Positions 27,827 through 37,037 are shown, counted from the stretch's first letter. The stretch: 64,000 nt of DNA from Geminicoccaceae bacterium (GCA_020638495.1 JACKIN010000001.1:310001-374000); one strand, 5' to 3'. The notes: generated by a model from the letters alone, not told the origin. Numbers and translations: made by a program.

Positions 27827-28582
27827 TCAGCTCCAGCGCAGCACGCGCTTCTCGAGGGCGACGACGGCGCCGAAGAAGAGGAGGGCGAGACCCGACGAGA
27901 CGAAGAGCGTCGCATAGAGCAAGGGCGATTGGTAGTTGAAGGTCGCCTGGATGATCAGGGCGCCGAGGCCGTTGTTCGCGCCGATCCACTCGCCGACGAT
28001 GGCGCCGACCACGCAGGTGGTCGATGCGATGCGCAGGGCGGCGAAGAGGAAGGGCAGCGAGCGCGGCACGCGCAGCCGCCAGAAGATCTCGAGGCGGCTG
28101 GCATTGAGAACCCGCATCAGCTCGAGCTCGGGCCGCCCGACGGCCTCGAGGCCGCGGATCATGTTCACCAGCGTCGGAAAGAAGCAGATCACCGCGGCGA
28201 TGACGATCTTCGGCAGCATGCCGAGGCCGAAGATGAGGACCAGGATCGGCGCCAGGGCCAAAACCGGGATGGTGTTGAAGAAGACGGCGACCGGGAAGTA
28301 GGCGCGCTCGACCAGCCGGCTGTGGACGAAGACCACGGCGGTCAGGACGGCCAGCGTGTTGCCGAGGAGGAAGCCGGCGAGCGCCTCGACCGCCGTCGGC
28401 CAGAAGTTCTGCAAGAGGAGCGGCCAGCGGTCGCCCAGGGTGCGGAGCGCCGCGAGCGGGGTCGGAGCCACGAACTCAGGCACCTGCAGCAGCACCACCA
28501 CGGCGTGCCAGAGGACGAGGATGGAGACAAAGCCCAGAACCGGCAGGAGCCAGCCCCTGGCCGCATCTCCGGATCTGGTCAT
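27827..28582 (-). CDS. ABC transporter permease, SsuC/TauC/NrtB type
   Basis: 251 residues with about six membrane helices. The binding-protein-dependent loop is seen as ELELMRVLNASRLEIFWRLRVPRSLPFLFAALRIA, typical of sulfonate, taurine, nitrate and thiamine-precursor permeases. The start overlaps the ATPase stop (ATGA). Together with the two genes upstream it forms a complete importer. Confidence 0.92.
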   Translation of the reverse strand: MTRSGDAARGWLLPVLGFVSILVLWHAVVVLLQVPEFVAPTPLAALRTLGDRWPLLLQNFWPTAVEALAGFLLGNTLAVLTAVVFVHSRLVERAYFPVAVFFNTIPVLALAPILVLIFGLGMLPKIVIAAVICFFPTLVNMIRGLEAVGRPELELMRVLNASRLEIFWRLRVPRSLPFLFAALRIASTTCVVGAIVGEWIGANNGLGALIIQATFNYQSPLLYATLFVSSGLALLFFGAVVALEKRVLRWS

Positions 28583-29358
28583 GCGCCGGCCTCCGCCAGG
28601 AGACTGCGCAGCTCGCCGGTGAGGGCGGCGAAGGTGGCGCTGTCGCGCCCGAGGCCGCCCTCCGCCTTGGCCGGGCGGAGGTCGAGCCGGGCATGGATGC
28701 GCCCCGGGCCGGCAGCCATGACGACGACCTCCTGGCCGAGATAGACGGCCTCGCCGAGGCTGTGGGTGACGAAGACGATGGTCGTGCCGGTCTCCTGCCA
28801 GATGCGCAGCAGCTCGTCGTTCAGCCGGTCGCGGGTCAGCTCGTCGAGGGCGCCGAAGGGCTCGTCCATGAGGAGGAGGGCCGGGTCGCCGACCAGGGCG
28901 CGGGCGATCGCGACGCGCTGGCGCATGCCGCCTGAGAGCTCGCCCGGCAAGGCATCGAGCCGGGCGCCGAGGCCGACCAGCTCCAGAAGCTCCTCGGGGC
29001 TCCGTCTGGGTGGCCGGGCCGCCGCCGGCCTACCGACCTCGAGGGCGAGCCGGACATTGGCGATCACGGTCCGCCAGGGCAGCAGCGTCGCGTCCTGGAA
29101 GCAGAAGCCGAGCCGCCGCGCGGCCCGGGCCTCGGCCGGTGTCTGGCCGAGGATGCGGGCCTCGCCGCCAGCGATGGGCACGAGATCGGCGAGGACGCGG
29201 AGCAGGGTCGACTTGCCGCAGCCGGAGGGTCCGATGAGACAGACGAAGGCGCCGGCGGCGAGCTCGAGCGAGACCGTCCGCAGCGCCTCGAAGCGCTGGC
29301 CGTCGCGCTCGAAGACGACGCCGATGCCGGCCATCCGGACGGCGAACGGCTCAGCCAA
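28579..29358 (-). CDS. ABC transporter ATPase, SsuB/TauB type
   Basis: 259 residues from a TTG at 29358 that overlaps the binding-protein stop; GGGGAG lies ten bases before it. ATG at 29334 is the alternative. Walker A is IGPSGCGKSTLL, the signature LSGGMRQRVAIARAL, Walker B LLMDEPFGALDE, and the switch His lies in FVTHSLGEAVYLG. The sequence FCFQDATLLPWRTVIANVRL is the form found in sulfonate and nitrate importers. Confidence 0.92.
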   Translation of the reverse strand: MAEPFAVRMAGIGVVFERDGQRFEALRTVSLELAAGAFVCLIGPSGCGKSTLLRVLADLVPIAGGEARILGQTPAEARAARRLGFCFQDATLLPWRTVIANVRLALEVGRPAAARPPRRSPEELLELVGLGARLDALPGELSGGMRQRVAIARALVGDPALLLMDEPFGALDELTRDRLNDELLRIWQETGTTIVFVTHSLGEAVYLGQEVVVMAAGPGRIHARLDLRPAKAEGGLGRDSATFAALTGELRSLLAEAGA

Positions 29359-30367
29359 GCTTCGGCCGCTCCCCTTCGGTGGCGTCCAGGATGGCCGTGG
29401 TCGTGAAGCCCTCGACCGTCGGCACCTCGCCGGTGAACTGGCCGATCTTTTCATAGAGCGCGATCTGGTCGGCGACCACCTGTGGATCGAAAGTGCCCCA
29501 GCCATGCTCCTTCGTGGCCGCGTCGAAGGCGAGGGCGACGATGGTCTCGACCGTCGCCTGCTCGACGGCGCGGTCGAGCTGGTCATAGGCATCGACCAGG
29601 AGATCGACCGAGGCGGCGCGATTCTCGTACATCCAGCCCCAGCCGCGGGCGACCGCACCGATGAAGGCGGCGATGGTGTCGGCGTCCTCGGCCAGCGCCC
29701 GCTCTGAGGTGAAATAGACATTGGCGTAGCTCGGCAGGCCCGCATCCCACTGCATCAACGCGATCCGGTCGTCGCCCAGGATGGAGAGCGCGTTGGTGTT
29801 GGTGACCCAGGCGGTGATCGCGTCGACCTGGCCGTTGGCGAGCGGACCCATGTCCCAGCCGACCTGGACGATCTCGAGCTCGCCGGGATCGATCCCTGCC
29901 TTGTCGAGGAGGGCGTCTAGGACGAAGCGGGCGGTCGGCTGTGTGCCGATGCGCTTGCCGCGCATGTCCTCGACCGAGCGGATGGGCTTCGCCGGCAGCG
30001 AGAAATAGGCGAAGGGCGACTGGCGAAAGCCGGCGGCGATCATCTTGATGGGGGCACCCGCCGAGCGCGCCAGCATGCCCTGGCCGCTGTCGGAGAACTG
30101 GCCGACCAGCGCCTGGTTGGCGGTGACCGGCGGGACGGTGGTGGAGTTGGGGCCGCCCGGCATCAGCTCGACCTCGAGCCCGGCCTCGGCGAAGTAGCCG
30201 TTCGCCTGGGCCACCACATCGCCGATCTGGCCGTTGCTCATCAGCCAGTCGTACTGGACGATGATCTGGCGGGTCTGGCCTCTGGCTGACGGGGCGAGGC
30301 TGACGAAGGCGGCACCGGCGGCGAGGCTGCCGAGCAGGCGACGCCGGTCGAGGTTGGGGAGGCGCAC
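29351..30367 (-). CDS. Periplasmic substrate-binding protein, NMT1/THI5 and SsuA type, Tat-exported
   Basis: 338 residues. The N-terminus is a twin-arginine signal (LDRRRLLGSLAAGAAFVSLAPSARG). The mature protein has the SsuA/NMT1 layout: VQYDWLMSNGQIGDVVAQANGYFAEAGLEVELMPGGPNS, then GKRIGTQPTARFVLDALLDKAGIDPGELEIVQVGWD. That pattern fits aliphatic sulfonates, nitrate, riboflavin or thiamine pyrimidine precursors; the residues seen do not choose between them. It is the first gene of the three-gene importer. Confidence 0.9.
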   Translation of the reverse strand: MRLPNLDRRRLLGSLAAGAAFVSLAPSARGQTRQIIVQYDWLMSNGQIGDVVAQANGYFAEAGLEVELMPGGPNSTTVPPVTANQALVGQFSDSGQGMLARSAGAPIKMIAAGFRQSPFAYFSLPAKPIRSVEDMRGKRIGTQPTARFVLDALLDKAGIDPGELEIVQVGWDMGPLANGQVDAITAWVTNTNALSILGDDRIALMQWDAGLPSYANVYFTSERALAEDADTIAAFIGAVARGWGWMYENRAASVDLLVDAYDQLDRAVEQATVETIVALAFDAATKEHGWGTFDPQVVADQIALYEKIGQFTGEVPTVEGFTTTAILDATEGERPKLG

Positions 30368-30440
30368 CGGTTCTTTTCCCTTTTCTTGGCTTGTCGAGCG
30401 GCGCCAGCATGACAGTCCGCCGGGGGCGCTGCAAGTGGCG

Positions 30441-30989
30441 CTAGCGCAGCCGCCTGAGCAGGACGTAGAGGGCCCCCGCGCCGCCGTGGTGGCGCTGGGC
30501 CGGGGCGTGGGCGATGACGCGCTGGGCGTTGGGCGGCTCGGCCAGCCAGCGGGGGGTCATGGTGCGCAGGATGCCGCCGGTGCTGCGCTCGCCGATGCCG
30601 GTGATGACCAGGATGCAGCGGGCGCCCCGGCGCTGGTGGTGGGCGAGGAAGAAGCCGAGGTGGCGGTGCGCCTCCTCCTGGGTCATGCCGTGCAGGTCGA
30701 GCCGGGCGTCGATGGGGACGAGGCCGCGGCCGAGCCGCTGCAGGGTGCGCCGGTCGATGCCGTGGCTGGCGGGCTGCGGCCGGGGCGGCGGCTGGCTGAC
30801 CGGGACGGCGGGGCGGGCGGGTGTCGGCGATGGGCTCGGCGGGGGGCTCGACGGAGGCCGCAGGGGTTCAGGCGGCGCCGGCGGGCCCATCTTGCCGATC
30901 GGGGTGGTGTCGCGGGTGATGTGCCGCCAGAGCGCCAGCTCCTCGGCCGTGGGCTGGCGGCTGCGCCGGCGGTCGGGCTCGTGGCTCAC
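30441..30989 (-). CDS. Smr-domain endonuclease-like protein
   Basis: 182 residues. A variable Pro-rich N-terminal part (TPIGKMGPPAPPEPLRPPSSPP) precedes an Smr domain at the C-terminus with LDLHGMTQEEAHRHL, the conserved TGIG as VITGIGERSTGGILR, and WL followed by HHGGAGALYVLLRR. Smr proteins are nicking endonucleases or ribosome-rescue nucleases. It starts inside the 3' end of lutC (ATGA overlap) but in other alphaproteobacteria its usual neighbour is mltA, which lies only 3 kb upstream here with lutABC between. Confidence 0.9.
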   Translation of the reverse strand: MSHEPDRRRSRQPTAEELALWRHITRDTTPIGKMGPPAPPEPLRPPSSPPPSPSPTPARPAVPVSQPPPRPQPASHGIDRRTLQRLGRGLVPIDARLDLHGMTQEEAHRHLGFFLAHHQRRGARCILVITGIGERSTGGILRTMTPRWLAEPPNAQRVIAHAPAQRHHGGAGALYVLLRRLR

Positions 30990-31684
30990 GCCGGCTGGCC
31001 GGCCGTGCTCTCCGGATCGACCAGGACGACGAGGAGCCGCTTCGGGCCGTGGGCGCCGAGCTCGAGCTTCTGGGCGATGTCGCCGGTGCGCGACGGGCCG
31101 GTGATGAAGTTGAGCGAGCGGGGCAGGCCCGAGGCGTCCTCGCGGTAGAGGGCCAGGGCCTGCTCGTAGGCGCCGACGATCCGGTCGGTCGGCAGGACGA
31201 TGATGCAGGTCTCGGGCAGGTAGGCCAAGAGCGTCGGCCGGTCGGGCGAGGAGGCGAGGAGCACGGTGCCGGTCTCGGCGATGCCGGCCACGGCCAGGGT
31301 CAGGCCCACGGCGTCGTCGTCGCTGGCGGTGCCGCGGCCGATGCGCAGGAGCGGCTGGCTCGCCCAGCCCGCCTCGTCGAGGACCGGATCCGGCGCCATG
31401 ACGAGCTTCTGCGGCAGGTTGTGGCGGCGGAGATAGCGGCCGACCGCCGCCGGGATCGCGCCCGCCCCGGTGACCCGCTCGACGTCGGTCTGCACGCGCG
31501 TCGCCATGCTCGTGAAGAGCTCGATCCTTGCCTCCGGCTCGAGCTGGCCGCGCGCCGGGATGCGGCCGGGCGGGGCCTCCCTCGGCCAGGCGGCGACCCG
31601 CTCGCGGGCGCGCGCGTCCTCCTCGGGCGTGCGGCCGAGGGCCTCCCTGATGCGGGCCATGACGGCTTCGCGGGCGTCGCTCAT
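30986..31684 (-). CDS. lutC: Lactate utilization protein LutC (LUD domain)
   Basis: 232 residues of the LUD family. The start MSDAREAVMARIREALGR is typical of LutC, and the C-terminal part GIAETGTVLLASSPDRPTLLAYLPETCIIVLPTDRIVG holds the family's hallmark ETGT motif. It is the smallest subunit of the LutABC complex, which oxidises L-lactate to pyruvate with iron-sulfur clusters. It overlaps lutB upstream and smr downstream by 4 bases each. Confidence 0.94.
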   Translation of the reverse strand: MSDAREAVMARIREALGRTPEEDARARERVAAWPREAPPGRIPARGQLEPEARIELFTSMATRVQTDVERVTGAGAIPAAVGRYLRRHNLPQKLVMAPDPVLDEAGWASQPLLRIGRGTASDDDAVGLTLAVAGIAETGTVLLASSPDRPTLLAYLPETCIIVLPTDRIVGAYEQALALYREDASGLPRSLNFITGPSRTGDIAQKLELGAHGPKRLLVVLVDPESTAGQPA

Positions 31685-33102
31685 TTGGGCTCGCTGGGCC
31701 GGCCGGCCTGCTTCGCCCAGGCCGCCATGAAGGTGGTGCCCGAGGGGGCCGGCAGGTCGCGGCTCTGGGTCCAGCCGCCGGCCAGCGGCAGGTGGCGGAA
31801 GCGGCCGGTGCCGCGGCCGAGGAGGCCGAGCACGGCGGCGGCCGCGCGGGTCACGGCGCGGTACAGGGCAGGGCGGGTCGCCACGAAGCCCCAGGCCCTG
31901 AGCCCATAGCGCGCCGTCGGCGGGGTCAGCCCTTTCTCGAACTGCACCTCGCGCCAGTGGCGCATCAGCTTCGGCAGCGGGATGCGGACCGGGCAGACGG
32001 CCTCGCAGCGGCCGCAGAAGGTCGACGCGTTGGGGAGCGTGTGAGTCTCCTCGATGCCGGCGAATTGCGGGGTCAGCACCGAGCCCATGGGGCCCACGTA
32101 GACCCAGCCATAGGCGTGGCCGCCGGCGGCGAGATAGACGGGGCAGTGGTTCATGCAGGCGCCGCAGCGGATGCAGCGGAGCATCTCCTGCAGGGCGGTG
32201 CCCAGCATCTTGGTGCGGCCGTTGTCGACGAGGACGACGTGCAGGCGGTCGGGGCCGTCGAGGTCGGCCGGGCGCTTCGGGCCGGTGACGAGCGTGGTGT
32301 AGGCGGAGAATTCCTGGCCGGTGGCCGAGCGGGCGAGGAGGCGGAGCAGGGTGAACGCGTCGTCTATGGTCGGCACCAGCTTCTCGAGGCTGGTGATGAC
32401 GATGTGGGTGCGCGGGAGGCCCTGGGTCAGCTCGGCATTGCCCTCGTTGGTGACGGTGACGATCGTGCCGGTCTCGGCGACGAGGAAGTTGGCGCCGGTG
32501 ATGCCGATATCGGCCTGGAAATATTTCTCGCGCAGCACGCGGCGGGCCTCGGCGACGAGCGCCGCCGGGTCCTCGATGCGCGGGCCGCCATGGTGCTCGG
32601 CGAAGAGGTCGGAGACCTGGTCCTTGGTCAGGTGCACGGCCGGGCCGACGAGGTGGCTCGGCGGCTCCTTCCTGAGCTGGATGATGTACTCGCCGAGGTC
32701 GGTCTCGATCCGCTCGATGCCGTTGGCCTCGAGATGCTCGTTGATGCCGATCTCCTCGGCCACCATGCTCTTGCTCTTGGTGACCGCGCGCGCCTCGGCG
32801 GTGCGGCAGAGATCGAGGACGGTGGCACGCGCCTCGGCGGCGTCGCGGGCGAAGTGGAGCTGGCCACCGGCGGCGGCGAGCTTCGTCTCGAACATCTCGA
32901 GATAGAGATCGAGATGCTGGAGCGTGTGGTTCTTGATGTCGCGGCCGCGGTCGCGCAGCGCCTCGAACTCGGGCAGCGCCTCGGCTGCCCGGCTGCGGCC
33001 GGCCTGCCAGCCGGTCTTGATGCTGCCGAGGGCAGACTGGAGGGCCGGGTTGTCGAGGGCGGCGTGCGCCTTGGCCTCGAAGGCGAGCGAGGTCGGCTGC
33101 AT
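31681..33102 (-). CDS. lutB: Lactate utilization iron-sulfur protein LutB
   Basis: 473 residues. An N-terminal LUD domain with NFLVAETGTIVTVTNEGNAELTQGLPRTHIV is followed by two ferredoxin groups, CIRCGACMNHCPVY and CGRCEAVCPVRIP. This is the LutB/YkgF layout. The complex with LutA and LutC lets the cell grow on lactate. It is the middle gene of a tight operon; its ATG shares one base with the lutA stop. Confidence 0.95.
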   Translation of the reverse strand: MQPTSLAFEAKAHAALDNPALQSALGSIKTGWQAGRSRAAEALPEFEALRDRGRDIKNHTLQHLDLYLEMFETKLAAAGGQLHFARDAAEARATVLDLCRTAEARAVTKSKSMVAEEIGINEHLEANGIERIETDLGEYIIQLRKEPPSHLVGPAVHLTKDQVSDLFAEHHGGPRIEDPAALVAEARRVLREKYFQADIGITGANFLVAETGTIVTVTNEGNAELTQGLPRTHIVITSLEKLVPTIDDAFTLLRLLARSATGQEFSAYTTLVTGPKRPADLDGPDRLHVVLVDNGRTKMLGTALQEMLRCIRCGACMNHCPVYLAAGGHAYGWVYVGPMGSVLTPQFAGIEETHTLPNASTFCGRCEAVCPVRIPLPKLMRHWREVQFEKGLTPPTARYGLRAWGFVATRPALYRAVTRAAAAVLGLLGRGTGRFRHLPLAGGWTQSRDLPAPSGTTFMAAWAKQAGRPSEPK

Positions 33103-33902
33103 CAGCGGCGCCGCTCACCGATGCCGGGCAGCGTGGCTGTGCCGGCGCCGGGGCCGGCCAGGATCTCGGCGACGTGGTACGCGCGCACCTTGCTGCCCTG
33201 GCGCTGCAGCCGCCCGGCCATGTTCATGAGGCAGCCGAGATCGCCGGCGGCGAGGGTGTCGGCGCCGGTGGCCGCGATGTCGGCCGTCTTGTCGCTCACC
33301 ATCCGGGTCGAGATCTCCGGGTACTTGACGCAGAACGTGCCGCCGAAGCCGCAGCAGACCTCCGGCTCGCGCATCTCGACCAGATCGACGCCCGGCACAC
33401 CCAGGAGAAGCTGGCGCGGCTGCGCCTTGACGCCGAGCTCGCGCAGGCCCGAGCAGCTGTCGTGATAGGTGACGGTGCCCGCGAAGTGGCTCGCCACCTC
33501 CTTGAGGCCGCGGATGTCGACGAGGAAGCCCAGGAGCTCGTGGCAGCGCTCGGCGAGCACCGAGGCACGCTCCCTGGCCACCGGGTCGGTGTCGAAGAGC
33601 TCGGGCAGATGGCGGCGCAGCATGCCGGCGCAGGAGCCGGAGGGGGCGACGACGTAGTCATAGGGCTCGAAGGTGTCGAGGACCTGCCGGGCAATGGCCT
33701 CGGCGGTCGCCCGGTCGCCGCTGTTGAAGGCGGGCTGGCCGCAGCAGGTCTGGGCCTTCGGCACCTCGACCGTGCAGCCGGCAGCCTCGAGCAGGCGGAT
33801 CGCGGCGAAGCCGATGCTCGGCCGGAAGAGATCGACGAGGCAGGTGACGAAGAGGGCGACGCGCGGGCGGTCCGGGGCGGCGGCAGAGGGGGCGGGGCGC
33901 AT
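33102..33902 (-). CDS. lutA: Lactate utilization protein LutA (CCG domains)
   Basis: 266 residues with two CCG motifs, AQTCCGQPAFNSGD and EVCCGFGGTFCVKYPE, plus PSGSCAGMLRRHLPELF and VTYHDSCSGLRELG. This is the LutA/YkgE family, a subunit of L-lactate oxidation similar to the C-subunit of heterodisulfide reductase. It is first in the order lutA, lutB, lutC. No lactate permease or LutR/LldR regulator is adjacent. Confidence 0.95.
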   Translation of the reverse strand: MRPAPSAAAPDRPRVALFVTCLVDLFRPSIGFAAIRLLEAAGCTVEVPKAQTCCGQPAFNSGDRATAEAIARQVLDTFEPYDYVVAPSGSCAGMLRRHLPELFDTDPVARERASVLAERCHELLGFLVDIRGLKEVASHFAGTVTYHDSCSGLRELGVKAQPRQLLLGVPGVDLVEMREPEVCCGFGGTFCVKYPEISTRMVSDKTADIAATGADTLAAGDLGCLMNMAGRLQRQGSKVRAYHVAEILAGPGAGTATLPGIGERRR

Positions 33903-33930
33903 GGAGATCCTTCGGCGGAAGACCGCAGCC

Positions 33931-35139
33931 TCAGCTCACGGGCCGGGCGGTCCTCGGCAGCAGGAGATAGTAGCTGCCTCGGCTCTTCATATGCCCTGCG
34001 ACGAAGGCGGCCAAGTCCCCCGCACCCCAGAAGACATCGCCGCGCACGGCACCCTTGATGGCCCCGCCGGTATCCTGGGCGACGACCAGCCGGCGGAACG
34101 GCCGCTCGCCGTCGGGGAAGGGGGCCTCGGTCTCGAGCCAGAGCGGGGCGCCGAGCGGGATGAAGCTGCGGTCGACGGCGAGCGAGCGTTCGGCCTGGAG
34201 CGGCACACCCTGGGCACCTTCGGGCCCCTCCAGCGCCCCCGCCTCGCCCAGCACGCGAAAGAAAACGTAGGAGGCGTTCCTGTCCATGATCTCCCGGGCC
34301 CGGTCCGGGTGGGCGCGAAGCCAGGCCTCGATGGTCTGCAGCGAGACCTCCTCCTTCGTCAGCTCGCCCAGCTCGATCAGGTCGCGGCCGATGGCGCGGT
34401 AGGCGCGGCCGTTCTGGTCGGCATAGCCGACGCGAAGCGTGCGGCCGTCATCGAGCTCGACGAGGCCGGAGCCCTGGATCTGCAGGAAGAACTTCTCGAT
34501 CGGGTCGTCGACCCAGAGGAGCTCGAGCCCGCGGCCATCGAGCGCACCCCGTTCGATCTCGCCCCGGCTCGGATAGGGTTCGAGGCGGTCGCCGGTGACC
34601 CGACCCCGCACCTTGCGGCCGTCGAGGTCATCGGCGAACTGGCCGAGATCGACCGTCACGATGTCGCCCGGGGCGGCCCGGAGCGGGATCGAGGCGGTGC
34701 CGTTGGGCCGGGCGGCGCCGTGCAGCAAAGGCTCGAAATAGCCGGTGAAAAGGCCTTCGCTCTCGCCGTCGCCGAGCACGCGATAGGGCTGGAAGCCGGT
34801 TTCGAAAAAGGCCCGGGCGGCGGCCGGCTCCACCGGGGTCGCCGCAGCCTGTCGACAGAGCGCCTGCCAGTCGGCATTTCGCCCGGCGGCCGGCTCGGCC
34901 TTGTGGAACGGTGCCTCCGGATCGCGGCGCGCCAGCGGCGCGCAGGAGCGAAGGAAGCTCGAGAGGGCCTGGTCCTGGCGATCGTCGGCCCAGCCGGCAA
35001 GTGCGGTGAAGGCGACCGGCTCGAGCGCCATGGGTGGCGCTTCGGGCGGCTTGCCGCAGGCGGTGAGCAGGAGAAGGAAAAGGCCGGCCACCAGGGTGCC
35101 GGCCCAGGGTCCCCCGGGTCTCGGCGAACGATCGATCAT
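33931..35139 (-). CDS. mltA: Membrane-bound lytic murein transglycosylase A
   Basis: 402 residues. The ATG at 35139 gives a lipoprotein signal (GTLVAGLFLLLLTACG). The MltA core is seen as GLFTGYFEPLLHGA, PYPSRGEIERGAL, FFLQIQGSGLVELDDGR, and the 3D domain near the end as PLGAPLWLE and VVAQDTGGAIKGAVRGDVFWGAG, where the catalytic Asp sits in the DTGGAIKG motif. It cuts peptidoglycan glycan strands. Upstream is timA, ten bases away, as in other alphaproteobacteria. Confidence 0.93.
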   Translation of the reverse strand: MIDRSPRPGGPWAGTLVAGLFLLLLTACGKPPEAPPMALEPVAFTALAGWADDRQDQALSSFLRSCAPLARRDPEAPFHKAEPAAGRNADWQALCRQAAATPVEPAAARAFFETGFQPYRVLGDGESEGLFTGYFEPLLHGAARPNGTASIPLRAAPGDIVTVDLGQFADDLDGRKVRGRVTGDRLEPYPSRGEIERGALDGRGLELLWVDDPIEKFFLQIQGSGLVELDDGRTLRVGYADQNGRAYRAIGRDLIELGELTKEEVSLQTIEAWLRAHPDRAREIMDRNASYVFFRVLGEAGALEGPEGAQGVPLQAERSLAVDRSFIPLGAPLWLETEAPFPDGERPFRRLVVAQDTGGAIKGAVRGDVFWGAGDLAAFVAGHMKSRGSYYLLLPRTARPVS

Positions 35140-35149
35140 GGGTGGTCGC

Positions 35150-35842
35150 TCAGTCGGGGGTGCGGGTCTCGATAAGCTGCCAGTTCGGGTCGGACGTGCG
35201 CGTGTCGCGACTGAACGTCCAGATGTCGACCACCTCGTCGATCCGTGTCGGATCGCCGTCGACCACGTTGTCGGTGGCGTCATGGGTGACGTTGATCTGC
35301 TCGGTGACGAAGCGGATCGTCAGCCTGGCATAGGGGCCGCTCATGCCGGCGGCGGCGATGTCCGCCGAGCGGATCGAGACGATCTCGGTCGAGAGTCGCT
35401 CGCCCGCCGCCTCGCGCGCGCCGATGGCGGCAGCGAAGCTGGCATAGACGTCGTCGGCCAGCAGCGGCCGGAGCGCGGCCTTGTCACCGTTGGCGAACGC
35501 CTCGATGATGATGCCGAACGCCGCCTTGGCACCCTGCAGGAAGCCGTCCAGATCGAACTTGTGGTCGGCCAGGCGGATTTCGGTGACGCCCTGCTTGATG
35601 GCCGGGTCGCCGATATCGGCGAAGTTCGGCTCCTCGGCCTGCTGGCTGGCGTTGCGGTCGGGCAGCGGGACGACATTGTCGTTGCTCTGGTGCTCGGCGG
35701 CCCGATCCGGCGTCAGCACCGGGTTCGCCCGTCGCCGCTCGTTGCCGGTGCGGCGACCGAGGACGCTCCTGAGCCGGAACGCGATGAACGCTGCGACCAT
35801 GGCGAAGAAGATGATATCGATGAAGGCGAAGCTTTCGGACAT
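35150..35842 (-). CDS. timA: Tim44-like domain protein TimA
   Basis: 230 residues. One N-terminal membrane helix (ESFAFIDIIFFAMVAAFIAFRLRSVLGRRTGNERR) and a C-terminal Tim44/NTF2-like domain, with FLQGAKAAFGIIIEAFANGDKAALRPLLADDVYASF and ending VVDIWTFSRDTRTSDPNWQLIETRTPD. That is the bacterial TimA pattern. In alphaproteobacteria it is a relative of the mitochondrial import motor subunit; the bacterial role is unclear. It is divergent from fxsA. Confidence 0.92.
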   Translation of the reverse strand: MSESFAFIDIIFFAMVAAFIAFRLRSVLGRRTGNERRRANPVLTPDRAAEHQSNDNVVPLPDRNASQQAEEPNFADIGDPAIKQGVTEIRLADHKFDLDGFLQGAKAAFGIIIEAFANGDKAALRPLLADDVYASFAAAIGAREAAGERLSTEIVSIRSADIAAAGMSGPYARLTIRFVTEQINVTHDATDNVVDGDPTRIDEVVDIWTFSRDTRTSDPNWQLIETRTPD

Positions 35843-35965
35843 GGTCCCCGTTCACGCAAGGTCGCACCAACGGCGGCGACCGAGCCGATCTGTCTGGCGC
35901 ACGGTGGCTCTCGGCGTTCAAGCCGTTATATAATGTGGCAGCGCGAAAAACAAACAGGGCGGGCC

Positions 35966-36469
35966 TTGTCTCTCGGAACCTTCTTGCTGCTGCTCTTCAT
36001 CCTCGTGCCGTTGGCCGAGGTGGGGGTGTTCATCCAGGTCGGCGGGCTGATCGGCCTGTGGCCGACGCTCGCCCTCACCGTGCTGACCGCGATCATCGGC
36101 AGCATCTGCATCCGCTGGCAGGGCCTGCGACTGGTCGGCCAGGCCCGGGCCCAGCTCCAGGCGGGCGAGGCACCCGTCTTCGAGGTCGTGTCGGGGGTCT
36201 GCCTCGTGGTCGCCGGCGCTCTCCTGCTGACGCCGGGCTTCGTCACCGACACGGCCGGCTTTCTGCTGCTGCTGCCGCCGGTCCGTCGCCTGCTGTTCGA
36301 CCGGGTGCTGGCGGCCCGGCTGCGCGGCATGGCCCGGGCGCCGGGGGGCGCCGAGGATGCCGGCGCGCGACGCCGGCCCCGGCCCGTGGTCATCGAGGGC
36401 GAGCTCGAGCCGCTCGACGAGGCGGGCGAGATGCCGCCGCCGCGGGGCGGCTGGGACCGGCCCCGATGA
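35966..36469 (+). CDS. fxsA: FxsA membrane protein
   Basis: About 167 residues from a TTG at 35966, with AGGGCGGG ahead of it. An ATG at 35933 (178 residues) is possible but overlaps a TATAAT-like box at 35929-35934, which would place transcription after it. The sequence FLLLLFILVPLAEVGVFIQVGGLIGLWPTLALTVLTAIIGSICIRWQGL is the FxsA hydrophobic core, followed by a conserved second part with GALLLTPGFVTDTAGFLLLLPPVR. FxsA counters phage T7 exclusion in E. coli; its normal role is unknown. The stop overlaps the phosphatase start (ATGA). Confidence 0.87.
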   Translation: MSLGTFLLLLFILVPLAEVGVFIQVGGLIGLWPTLALTVLTAIIGSICIRWQGLRLVGQARAQLQAGEAPVFEVVSGVCLVVAGALLLTPGFVTDTAGFLLLLPPVRRLLFDRVLAARLRGMARAPGGAEDAGARRRPRPVVIEGELEPLDEAGEMPPPRGGWDRPR

Positions 36470-37026
36470 TCCTCCTGCGGCACGGCGAGGGCACCTGGAA
36501 CCGGCATTTCCATGCCGTGCGGGTCGATGCCGGGATCCACGACCCGGCGCTGACCGAGACCGGCCACGCGCAGGCCCGGGCGGCGGCCGAGCGGCTCGCC
36601 GGCACGGGCGCCCGCCGCCTGATCGCCAGCCCCTACCGGCGCACGCTCGAGACGGCGAGCCGCATCGCCGACCGTCTCGGGCTCGACATCGAGGTCGAAC
36701 CGTTGGTACGAGAGCGTTGCGCGTTCTCCTGCGATCAGGGCAGCCCCGCCTCGGTTCTCGCCCGCGACTGGCCGATGCTCGATTTCGGCGCTCTCGACGA
36801 GATCTGGTGGGGCCGGCGGATCGAGAGCCAGGCCTCGCTCGAGGCCCGGGCGGGCGTTTTTCTGCGGCGCATGGCCGAAGCAAGCGATCTCGCGGCGACG
36901 ATCGTCGTGACGCATTGGGGGTTCATCCGGGCCGTGACCGGGCAGGCGATCGGCAACGCCGAGCAGGTCCGCTTCATGCCGAACGGGCCAGACGCCGAAA
37001 CTCGCGGCCAAACAGCCAGACATTGA
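36466..37026 (+). CDS. Histidine phosphatase family protein
   Basis: 186 residues. The phosphohistidine motif is LLRHGEGTWN, followed by ASPYRRTLETASRIADRLGL, and the second catalytic His is in IVVTHWGFIRAVTG. It has the phosphoglycerate mutase fold but is short, so a small phosphatase is more likely than a mutase. It starts within the fxsA stop and precedes secB. Confidence 0.88.
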   Translation: MILLRHGEGTWNRHFHAVRVDAGIHDPALTETGHAQARAAAERLAGTGARRLIASPYRRTLETASRIADRLGLDIEVEPLVRERCAFSCDQGSPASVLARDWPMLDFGALDEIWWGRRIESQASLEARAGVFLRRMAEASDLAATIVVTHWGFIRAVTGQAIGNAEQVRFMPNGPDAETRGQTARH

Positions 37027-37037
37027 GGAATGAGACG

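Noticed and set aside
24993..27917. A plus-strand open frame of 974 codons across the Lon-like protease
   Set aside because: It is the antisense shadow of the protease and glyoxalase genes and has no recognisable motif.
35905..35934. Strong sigma-70 promoter with TATAAT before fxsA
   Set aside because: The -10 looks good, but no acceptable -35 is found at 16-18 bases, so it is mentioned only as support for the later start codon.
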